Assembly: GCA_910578405.1 (NCBI GenBank)
Contig: CAJTQO010000004.1
Location: 62,001-126,000, forward strand
Direction of reading: 5' to 3'
Source: an uncultured Lachnospiraceae bacterium
GTDB lineage: Bacteria > Bacillota > Clostridia > Lachnospirales > Lachnospiraceae
Length of the DNA stretch: 64,000 nt
Shown piece by piece: positions 57,696-64,000 of the stretch. Below the pieces are notes generated by a model that was not told the DNA's origin, made no database searches, and saw only the letters and a program-made list of their open reading frames with translations. Position numbers and translations under genes: made by a program. Every line of letters begins with the position of its first letter. Position 1 is the stretch's first letter.

Positions 57696-59138
57696 ATGAT
57701 AATTATTTACGGAATGGTATTTCTTTTTTATATAGTTCTGCACTGTTTGGCCCGGAAACGGGGCATGGAAATCTCTGGGTATTTTTATGAAATGGGCAGG
57801 CGGAAAGGGATGTTTGGACAACGGGGCATTCGGGAGAATATTAGTCTGTTGCAGCCGGACAGCGGAGGAAGGGCGGAAAGGGAAGGAGAATATGTAAAGC
57901 AGTTTTACATTGGGAAAATTAAACTATTTCTTCAAATGCTTCTGCTTGGAAATTTGCTGGCCGTGTGTTTATGGCTGGCCGGAAGTATGGGAGACATAGT
58001 GGAGGAAGGGAAGTATATCCGCAGGAATGCATATGGTCAGGGGAGTATGGAAACGAAGTTGCAGGCGGAAATTGAAGGAGAGGAGGGCGCAGCGGCCTGT
58101 CAGGATTTTACTTTTTGGATAGAGGAGCGGCAATATGAAACCGTTCTGGTAAAGCAAATGGCCAGGGAGCTGGCACAGGAACTTCCAAGGCGGATTTTAG
58201 GCAGCAATGTTTCCCTGGAGGAAGTAAGGGAAGATTTAAATTTGTGCAAAGAAGCGGAAGGTTATCCGTTCCGCATTGAATGGGAAAGTGACGATTATGC
58301 GTATGTCTCTTCGGATGGGACGGTGACAAACGACGAACTGAGGGAAGAAGGGGCAGTGGTCTGCTTGACGGCGGTATTCCTCTATGGGGATTATAAAGAA
58401 GAGCATATTTTCCCTGTACATATTTTTCCGCCTCAGTATTCCGAAGAGGAACGGCTTAGGCGTAAAATTTATGAACTATTGGAGGATAAAGAAGGGGAGA
58501 ACCGATATGGCTTACAAGTGGAATTGCCGGAGAACATAGAAGGGAAACAGTTGTTTTGGAGTGAGAGAAGGGAGGATAGCAGTGGAATGCTATTCCTGCT
58601 GACAGGAATAGCCGCAGTGGCGGTTTATCTTTTAAAAAACAGGGATTTGCGGGAAAGGGTGGAAGAGAGGAACAGGCAGATGCTTTTGGACTACCCGCAG
58701 TTGGTCAGCCGGATAACTCTTTATATGGGGGCAGGAATGACTGTACGCAATGTATTTTGCAAGATTGCCCTGGATTATCAAAAGGAACGGCAAGCCGGAG
58801 GAAAAATGCATTATGTGTATGAAGAAATGCTGTTAGCATGTTATGAATTGAACAGTGGGGTATCCGAAGCGGCAGCTTATGAACATTTCGGCAGGAGATG
58901 CCGTCTGATTCAATACATGAAATTTACCAATTTGTTGGTGCAGAATCTAAAGAAAGGGAGCAACGGAATCTTAGAGGCGCTGCACCGGGAAGCCAAAGAT
59001 GCTTTTGAAGAGCGCAGGAACCTGGCGCGGAAACTAGGGGAGGAAGCAGGTACGAAATTGCTTCTGCCAATGATGCTGATGCTTGGGATTGTGATGGTAT
59101 TGATTATAGCGCCAGCATACTTTTCTTTCTCAGCCTGA
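57696..59138 (+). CDS. tadC: TadC-like inner-membrane protein
   Basis: A 480-residue protein. It has an N-terminal membrane helix (IIIYGMVFLFYIVLHCLA), a second helix at about 70-90, a large external domain (about 95-285, acidic, with DYAYVSSDGTVTNDELREEGAVVCLTAVF), a third helix (about 292-310), and a C-terminal F-type domain with ITLYMGAGMTVRNVFCKIALDY, LACYELNSGVSEAAAYEHFGRRCR and a last helix LLLPMMLMLGIVMVLIIAPAYF. TadC proteins in proteobacteria lack such a large external insert, but clostridial relatives are often longer. ATG 57696 is two bases after the tadB stop. Confidence 0.85.
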   Translation: MIIIYGMVFLFYIVLHCLARKRGMEISGYFYEMGRRKGMFGQRGIRENISLLQPDSGGRAEREGEYVKQFYIGKIKLFLQMLLLGNLLAVCLWLAGSMGDIVEEGKYIRRNAYGQGSMETKLQAEIEGEEGAAACQDFTFWIEERQYETVLVKQMARELAQELPRRILGSNVSLEEVREDLNLCKEAEGYPFRIEWESDDYAYVSSDGTVTNDELREEGAVVCLTAVFLYGDYKEEHIFPVHIFPPQYSEEERLRRKIYELLEDKEGENRYGLQVELPENIEGKQLFWSERREDSSGMLFLLTGIAAVAVYLLKNRDLRERVEERNRQMLLDYPQLVSRITLYMGAGMTVRNVFCKIALDYQKERQAGGKMHYVYEEMLLACYELNSGVSEAAAYEHFGRRCRLIQYMKFTNLLVQNLKKGSNGILEALHREAKDAFEERRNLARKLGEEAGTKLLLPMMLMLGIVMVLIIAPAYFSFSA

Positions 59139-59164
59139 CCACGCGCAGAGACAACAAACATATC

Positions 59165-59374
59165 AAAAACAGCATAGGAAGCAGAAATACCCGTAAGGAA
59201 TTCAGGGCACGTGAGTGTCATGAAGTCCTTAGAAGAAGATGGGTATTGCTAGTGGATATGCGGAACTGGAAAAACAGCATAGGAAGCAGAAATACCCGTA
59301 AGGAATTCAGGACGCGTGAGTGTCATGAAGTCCTTAGAAGAAGATGGGTATTGCTAGTGGATATGCGGAACTGG
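59165..59374 (+). repeat. Tandem structured repeat B, 105-bp unit, upstream of the flp pilin gene
   Basis: Two units (59165-59269 and 59270-59374; two differences), starting AAAAACAGCATAGG. Each can fold into one long stem: AATACCC with GGGTATT outside, AAGGAATTCA with TGAAGTCCTT inside. The second unit ends TGCGGAACTGGA and continues ATAGGAGG, the ribosome-binding site of the flp gene. The ending and layout match repeat A upstream of bofA. Confidence 0.85.
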
Positions 59375-59387
59375 AATAGGAGGCAAT

Positions 59388-59570
59388 ATGGGAAAATTGA
59401 AAGGTTTTAAGGATTTTATAATGGAAGAAGAGGGAATGGGAACTGTGGAGCTTATTCTGATTATTGTGGTGCTGATTGGCCTGGTGATTATTTTTAAGAA
59501 TCAGTTGCGGACTTTAGTGACCAATGTGTTTAAGAAAATAACGCAGGACAGCAATACGGTTATGTCATGA
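59388..59570 (+). CDS. flp: Flp family type IVb pilin
   Basis: A 60-residue prepilin, the major subunit of the Tad pilus. The short charged leader MGKLKGFKDFIMEEEG is followed by the processing site and hydrophobic stretch, EEGMGTVELILIIVVLIGLVIIF, with the conserved Glu five residues into the mature protein, then a helical tail. Cleavage would follow Gly16. ATG 59388 follows TAGGAGG. The gene is preceded by the tandem repeat B, which may insulate or regulate this highly expressed subunit. Its stop overlaps the next start (ATGA). Confidence 0.93.
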   Translation: MGKLKGFKDFIMEEEGMGTVELILIIVVLIGLVIIFKNQLRTLVTNVFKKITQDSNTVMS

Positions 59571-61018
59571 GGCGGCAAGGAGGGTATTTGACGGTATATC
59601 TATCCTTATCCCTGACGCTGATTCTTTCGTTTATACTGACTATGGTGGAAGGGGCAAGGCTGCATGCCGTACGTATGGAAGCGGAATGCATATCCGACAT
59701 AGGCATGAACAGCGTTTTGGCAGAATTTCACCGGGAGCTTTTGGAGCAGTATGACCTGCTGTTTGTGGATATGTCTTATGGGACGTCTTCGGCTGTAATA
59801 GAGAATTCTTCCGAACATCTGAGGGATTACTTACAGAAGAATTGCAGCAGGTCAGAGAGAGGGGGCAGTTTTGGCCTGTCTTCTGGCAGGGATTGGCTGG
59901 CGCTTTCGGTAGACCAGGCGGTGATTCGGGAATATTCCCTGGCTTCCGACTATAAGGGCAACGTAATGAAGCGGCAGGCTCTTGAATATATGAAGGACAG
60001 TACGGCAGAGGGGATGGCATTGGATGCGCTGGGGCTGGCGGATAAGGTGAAGAGTCTGGGGCTGGACACCAGGGATATTGCAGCGGAAAGGGAGAGTATT
60101 CAGGCTCAAATTGATGCTATCGAACTGCCGAAACAGGAGGATGAAGAGGGGGAAGAATACGAAATAAGCCTAAGCAACCCGGCAGATAATGTCAATGCAT
60201 CCAGGGGCAGCTTTACTTTACGGACAGTGACCGGAAAGAATGCCAGCCTTTCTGGGACGGTGATCCGGTTGGAAGACTATATATCCCATAGGTCATGCAG
60301 GAGCGGATTAGGCATAAATCCGGATTTGCGCGAACCATCCGGAATTTTGGATGAACTGATGTTTGATTGCTATTTGCTTGAAAAATGCGGGAATTACAGA
60401 AAGGAAAAGGAAAATTCACTTTTAAAGTGCCAGGTAGAGTACTTGATTGCAGGGGAAGCTTCGGACTTAAAAAATCTGGACAAAGTTGTGAAAAGGCTTT
60501 TGCTTTGGCGGGAAGTGGCGAATGTCACTTATATCTTATCTGACAGTAAAAAGTGTAGGGAAGCTGAGATGGCGGCGCTGACGCTGACAGCAGTTATGCT
60601 TGTGCCGGAGTTTAAGGATTTAGTAAAGTATTCTATTTTGTTTGCATGGGCATATATGGAAAGCGTATGGGACGTGCGGAACTTGTTGGCTGGTGGAAAA
60701 GCGCCTTTGATGAAGTCCGGGGAGGACTGGAAAACCAGTATGTCAGATTTGCTGTTTTTTTCGGGAACTATTCCAGAGAAAGCAGCAGGAGGAAGGGGGT
60801 TGGAGTATGAAGACTACTTGCGTATTATGTTGTGTCTGGAAGACGGGACGAAGAAAATAATGCGGGCAATGGATATTATGGAAATGGATATCCGTCAAAC
60901 GCCTGGCAATGCATATTTTTGTATGGATGCATGTTTTGATATTTTTTTGGCGGATATTTCAATCTCCAGCGCTTTTGGCTATCAGGGCCGGATAAAAAAG
61001 CGATATGGATATCACTAA
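59567..61018 (+). CDS. DUF5702-type protein, TadG-like
   Basis: A 483-residue membrane protein. The N-terminus MRRQGGYLTVYLSLSLTLILSFILTMVEGARLHAVRMEAECISDIGMNSVLAEFHRELLEQYDLLFVD is the TadG-like pseudopilin start, with one membrane helix and the typical EQYDLLFVD element. The rest is an external helical domain with DYLRIMLCLEDGTKKIMRAMDIMEMDIRQTPGN near the C-terminus, as in DUF5702. It overlaps flp by ATGA. It may be a tip or assembly component of the pilus. The exact role is not known. Confidence 0.82.
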   Translation: MRRQGGYLTVYLSLSLTLILSFILTMVEGARLHAVRMEAECISDIGMNSVLAEFHRELLEQYDLLFVDMSYGTSSAVIENSSEHLRDYLQKNCSRSERGGSFGLSSGRDWLALSVDQAVIREYSLASDYKGNVMKRQALEYMKDSTAEGMALDALGLADKVKSLGLDTRDIAAERESIQAQIDAIELPKQEDEEGEEYEISLSNPADNVNASRGSFTLRTVTGKNASLSGTVIRLEDYISHRSCRSGLGINPDLREPSGILDELMFDCYLLEKCGNYRKEKENSLLKCQVEYLIAGEASDLKNLDKVVKRLLLWREVANVTYILSDSKKCREAEMAALTLTAVMLVPEFKDLVKYSILFAWAYMESVWDVRNLLAGGKAPLMKSGEDWKTSMSDLLFFSGTIPEKAAGGRGLEYEDYLRIMLCLEDGTKKIMRAMDIMEMDIRQTPGNAYFCMDACFDIFLADISISSAFGYQGRIKKRYGYH

Positions 61019-61057
61019 AGTGTGAGGCTTTATGGCAGGAAAGGGGGGAGAAGAGCG

Positions 61058-62017
61058 ATGTTCTCTTTTTGGAAACCAGTTTATAACTATAGGCATATCA
61101 TAAAAACAGTTGTTTCTCCGGGCAAGGTTCTATTTTTGTACATAAAAGGATTCTCCGTATATGTGCAGTCTTTCTGTTCCAAAAAGAGGATGTCGTTCTT
61201 TTCCCCGCTTTTTTGCAGGAAGCAGAGGGCGAGTATGGCAGTGGAGGCTTCGGCGGCTTTGCCGTTCTTCCTGTTTTTCCTGCTGAATATTCTGTCTTCT
61301 TTTGAAATGCTCCGTTTACACGGAAATCTTACCGCAGCCATGCACCAGACAGGAAACCGGATGGCATTTTACGGATATGCATATAAAGCGGCAACAGGGA
61401 ATGAGGCGGTTTTAACGGAAGGGATGGATTCTCTGATTTTGTCTGTGGGATATGCGAAAAGCCGGGTAATAGGCATTCTGGGAACGGACTATTTGGAGGG
61501 AAGTTGTTTGGCAGATGGTGTTTCTGGGCTTCATTTTATCAAATCATCGGTAATGGAGCGGAATGATATTATTGAATTAGTGGCGTCTTACCGGGTAAAG
61601 CCATTCTTTTCCCTTATGGGTTTTCCTGACTTACACATGGAAAACAGGTATTATGGGAGAGCCTGGACAGGGTATGATGTGGCCATCAGACAGAGTGATA
61701 TGTCAGCCGAGGATCCGGTAGTTTATATAGCGGAACATGGAACGGTATATCATCTGGCGCGCAATTGCAGTTATCTTTCCCCTTCCATAGAAGCAATTCC
61801 CAGTGGGGCAGTGGATGAACTGCGAAATACAGGAGGCGGAAAGTATACGGATTGTGACAGATGTAAAAGAAATAAGTATCAGGCAGTTGTCTACATAACC
61901 AGCCAGGGGAATAAGGCACACGGTTCGTTACAGTGCGCCGGATTGAAAAGAACCATATACCTTGTCCATTTGTCGGAGGTGGGGGGAAAGGGAAGATGTT
62001 CTAAATGTGGCAGTTGA
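61058..62017 (+). CDS. TadE-like pseudopilin with duplicated Cys/His motif
   Basis: A 319-residue protein. Residues about 60-85 hold the TadE-type start RASMAVEASAALPFFLFFLLNILSSFE. The C-terminal 100 residues contain a motif VYHLARNCSYL...YTDCDRCKR, followed by a related GSLQCAGLKRTI...GRCSKCG, each with two separated cysteine sites, like small zinc-binding or disulphide modules. ATG 61058 is preferred to a GTG at 61022 because GGGGGAG lies upstream at good distance. A 60-residue basic N-terminal extension before the membrane helix is unusual. It probably joins the pilus as a minor pilin. Confidence 0.78.
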   Translation: MFSFWKPVYNYRHIIKTVVSPGKVLFLYIKGFSVYVQSFCSKKRMSFFSPLFCRKQRASMAVEASAALPFFLFFLLNILSSFEMLRLHGNLTAAMHQTGNRMAFYGYAYKAATGNEAVLTEGMDSLILSVGYAKSRVIGILGTDYLEGSCLADGVSGLHFIKSSVMERNDIIELVASYRVKPFFSLMGFPDLHMENRYYGRAWTGYDVAIRQSDMSAEDPVVYIAEHGTVYHLARNCSYLSPSIEAIPSGAVDELRNTGGGKYTDCDRCKRNKYQAVVYITSQGNKAHGSLQCAGLKRTIYLVHLSEVGGKGRCSKCGS

Positions 62018-62055
62018 GTATAGAAAGGATACGGAAGGAAACGGAAAGAAGAAAT

Positions 62056-62493
62056 ATGTATATAGAATGGATTATTGCCTTGGTAGGCGTGTCGCTGCTG
62101 TCCATAGTGGATATAAAAGAAAGGGAGATTCCGGCAGCGCTGTTATGGATATTTGGTATACTTGCAGTTTTGTATCATTTGATAAGCAGGGGAGGGAGTA
62201 AGGAATTGGGGTGGATATTCCCTGCTTTGACGCCAGGTTTTCTCCTTTTGCTTATCAGCTTTTGCACGGGGGAAAGCATCGGATATGGGGACGGATGGAC
62301 GGTGGTTATAATAGGCATACTCATTGGTGCGAAAGGTGGTTTCCTGGCAGTTTGCATCGGGGTGTATGTATCGTCGCTATATTCGCTTATTTTGCTTGCG
62401 GCACATAAAGTAAGCAGGAAAAGCAGGTTTGCGTTTCTGCCGTTCCTAACTATTGGATTGGGGGTGGGGTTTCTTGCGCAGAAGGGCTTATAG
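62056..62493 (+). CDS. Prepilin peptidase, A24 family, second copy
   Basis: A 145-residue membrane protease with about five helices. The active-site aspartates are in LLSIVDIKEREIPAALLW (first) and GESIGYGDGWTVVI (GxGD). ATG 62056 was chosen because it begins the first membrane helix with AAAGAAG upstream; the longer frame adds a hydrophilic tail overlapping the TadE-like gene. It differs strongly from the first peptidase at 53766. It lies between the two TadE/F-like genes, so it may process those pseudopilins while the first one processes Flp. Confidence 0.88.
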   Translation: MYIEWIIALVGVSLLSIVDIKEREIPAALLWIFGILAVLYHLISRGGSKELGWIFPALTPGFLLLLISFCTGESIGYGDGWTVVIIGILIGAKGGFLAVCIGVYVSSLYSLILLAAHKVSRKSRFAFLPFLTIGLGVGFLAQKGL

Positions 62494-62911
62494 GAAAGCA
62501 GGAGGATATTTTACGGTAGAGGCGTCTATGGTTATGCCTTTGGTTCTTGCGGTGACAGGACTTATTTTTTATCTGACGTTTTTTCTCTATAATCAATGTG
62601 TGGTGGCGCAGGATACGTATATTTTGGCGATGCGCGGGAGCTTACAATGCGGAAAGGATGCAGAAGAAATAAAGCGGCAGGTATTAACGGAGAGCAGACA
62701 GCGGTTTGGGACAAAGTATGTAGGGGCCTCATTTTTAGAGCATAGGGAAGAAGTGGACAAGACAGCGGTTGCGGTAGAGGCCAGAGGCGCAATAGCTCAG
62801 GCCGGATGGAAGTTTGGAGCCAAAGGGGAGGCGCAACGTCTTTGTCCGGTAAAATGTATAAGGGAAGTCAGACTGGCGAAAAAAATTATGCAGAGGCTGG
62901 AAAACCATTAG
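62453..62911 (+). CDS. TadE/TadF-like pseudopilin
   Basis: A 152-residue protein with the TadE-type start RKAGGYFTVEASMVMPLVLAVTGLIFYLTFFLYNQCVV, a single membrane helix after a short basic leader, then a small external domain with two cysteines (LCPVKC). The frame has no ATG before the membrane helix. TTG 62453 or TTG 62474 could start it, the second having GGGGGTGGGG upstream. It overlaps the peptidase gene by 41 bases. It is followed by the DUF6382 gene. Confidence 0.82.
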   Translation: MDWGWGFLRRRAYRKAGGYFTVEASMVMPLVLAVTGLIFYLTFFLYNQCVVAQDTYILAMRGSLQCGKDAEEIKRQVLTESRQRFGTKYVGASFLEHREEVDKTAVAVEARGAIAQAGWKFGAKGEAQRLCPVKCIREVRLAKKIMQRLENH

Positions 62912-62924
62912 GAGGAAACGTGAT

Positions 62925-64000
62925 ATGGAAAATGTAAAATATTATAAGGATTTAAATCATAATTATTTAATTATTAAGGATAAAGCCAGGGAAGCGCCAA
63001 GTTATCAGCATAAGATGATAACTTCAAACAGGATGAAACATTTTCTTGCGTGTAAGATCCGGTATATTGACCAGGAATGCCATTTTTATTATGAAATCAG
63101 CTCCAGACAAAATTTAGTCTGCCTGTTTGACAGGAATCCTATGGAATATGGCCAAATCAGGCGCCTGTTTGAGGACATGCAGGAAGCGTTGGATGAACTG
63201 GGGAATTATCTTTTAGACAGCCGGGGACTGATGCTGCAGCCGGAATATATTTTCAGGAATCCGGCTGCGGAGGAATACTTTTTTCTATATTATCCATATT
63301 ACATGGAAGAGGAGGCAAATTCTTTGCCTTTGGCGGAATTTCTTGTGGAAAAGGCAGACCATGGGCAGGAAGATGCGGTCTCTGCTGTATATAAAATATA
63401 TGAAATGGCGCAGGATGACGGATTTATTATCACGGAAATTTTGGATATATTTTCAGGAGCAGAGGAAGCGGTAGGAAAAACCCCGGACGAACCGACGGAT
63501 ATTGCGCTGGAGGAGGAACCGGAACTGCCGGTATTTGAGAAGCCGGATTTTAGCGGGAAAAAGGAACAAGACAGGGAGGAAGAGGCATACAGGCATTTAG
63601 GAGTGGCAGGGGTGTTAGGAACAGTGTGCGCCCTGGCAGCGGCAGCGGTTTTTGGCGTCCGGTATTATTATGTATTATCTGCGCAGGAGATGCTGCTTTT
63701 TGTGGTTGGGGGACTTACTCTGATTGTCTTGGCGGCTGCTTTCTTCCTATACTTTATTTTTCATATGTGGAACCGGAAAAGAAATTGGAAAAGAAGCGCA
63801 AAAAGTATGGAGAAAGCGGAAGCGTTATGGGTGGGACAGGAAAAGGGGACAGAGCCATATCCTGTCTTGGACGCGCCTTCTTTGGATTCTTATGGGGAAG
63901 TTCCTGTAGCCTGGGATATGAAAAATGCAAAAAGGGGAAAACGCAACAACGGGGAGGATGAAACGGAATATGGAAACACTGTTTTTTTAGAGGCGGCAGC
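62925..64000 (+). CDS. DUF6382/FHA-type protein, 3' partial
   Basis: At least 358 residues, running off the window without a stop. The N-terminal domain (about 1-180: MENVKYYKDLNHNYLIIKDK, CKIRYIDQECHFYYEISSRQNLVCLFD, FRNPAAEEYFFLYYPYY) matches the DUF6382 proteins I associate with Tad loci of Lachnospiraceae. An acidic linker and two membrane helices (about 228-270) follow. In such proteins a cytoplasmic FHA domain, which reads phosphothreonine, comes after this point and would lie beyond the edge. ATG 62925 follows AGGAGG. It may link pilus assembly to Ser/Thr kinase signalling; this is inference. Confidence 0.75.
   Translation, partial: MENVKYYKDLNHNYLIIKDKAREAPSYQHKMITSNRMKHFLACKIRYIDQECHFYYEISSRQNLVCLFDRNPMEYGQIRRLFEDMQEALDELGNYLLDSRGLMLQPEYIFRNPAAEEYFFLYYPYYMEEEANSLPLAEFLVEKADHGQEDAVSAVYKIYEMAQDDGFIITEILDIFSGAEEAVGKTPDEPTDIALEEEPELPVFEKPDFSGKKEQDREEEAYRHLGVAGVLGTVCALAAAAVFGVRYYYVLSAQEMLLFVVGGLTLIVLAAAFFLYFIFHMWNRKRNWKRSAKSMEKAEALWVGQEKGTEPYPVLDAPSLDSYGEVPVAWDMKNAKRGKRNNGEDETEYGNTVFLEAA

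Overview
The window looks like a chromosomal segment of a gut-type Clostridia, most likely Lachnospiraceae. The grounds are moderate GC in the chromosomal parts, strong GGAGG ribosome-binding sites, Gram-positive type genes (a BofA-family protein, a CotH-family protein, a YaaL/DUF2508-like protein, a Tad pilus locus without an outer-membrane secretin) and DUF families I associate with that group (DUF6240, DUF5702, DUF6382). The genus cannot be fixed from sequence alone.

Region by region. 1-8644 is ordinary chromosome: the end of a large proton-antiporter subunit, a leftward envelope cluster (LPG-synthase-like membrane protein, YiiX-like hydrolase, family 2 glycosyltransferase), an alpha-L-arabinofuranosidase and a DUF885 lipoprotein. 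8785-20620 is an AT-rich integrative element inserted in the 3' half of a tRNA-Pro(CGG) gene and bounded by a 47-bp direct repeat. It carries a tyrosine integrase, a serine resolvase, two tandem SH3-type lipoproteins, an XRE regulator, several unrecognised small genes and a compact type I toxin-antitoxin module (26-residue membrane toxin plus antisense RNA). 20758-33668 returns to chromosome: MATE exporter, rRNA methyltransferase, VanZ-like protein, DUF4091 protein, two adjacent lipoproteins (propeller-like and solute-binding), an ARMT1/DUF89 protein, a putative manganese transporter with a palindromic operator, a Fur-family regulator and a Rieske-FAD oxidoreductase. 33770-36874 is a CotH / VTC polyphosphate-polymerase-like / DUF4956 cassette. 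36973-47500 holds housekeeping genes (NYN-domain protein, RarA, GNAT, tRNA-Lys, TatD, RsmA), a 1143-residue TPR/low-complexity/AAA-like protein and the glycogen branching enzyme GlgB. 47666-52605 is a small flagellar-type group (DUF6240 protein, flagellin, FliS-like chaperone). 52567 to the end is a YaaL-like gene, bofA and a nearly complete Tad/Flp pilus locus: prepilin peptidase, TadZ, TadA/CpaF, TadB, TadC, Flp pilin, a TadG-like protein, two TadE/F-like pseudopilins, a second prepilin peptidase and an FHA-type DUF6382 protein running off the edge.

The least explained structures are these. (i) Two tandem repeat pairs of 103 and 105 bp, each able to fold, lie directly upstream of the ribosome-binding sites of bofA and the flp pilin gene and share the same end sequence and architecture. 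(ii) The element combines a type I toxin module, a 17-22 bp intergenic motif found at three places, putative integrase arm sites at both ends and a duplicated tRNA-Pro 5' half between the tRNA promoter and the intact gene. (iii) Several Tad and neighbouring proteins have unusual builds: a 14-residue repeat array in TadB, degenerate P-loops in TadZ and in the 1143-residue AAA-like protein, and a duplicated Cys/His motif in a TadE-like protein.

All assignments come from reading translated sequence and DNA motifs by eye. No database search was run, and family names are recognition calls.
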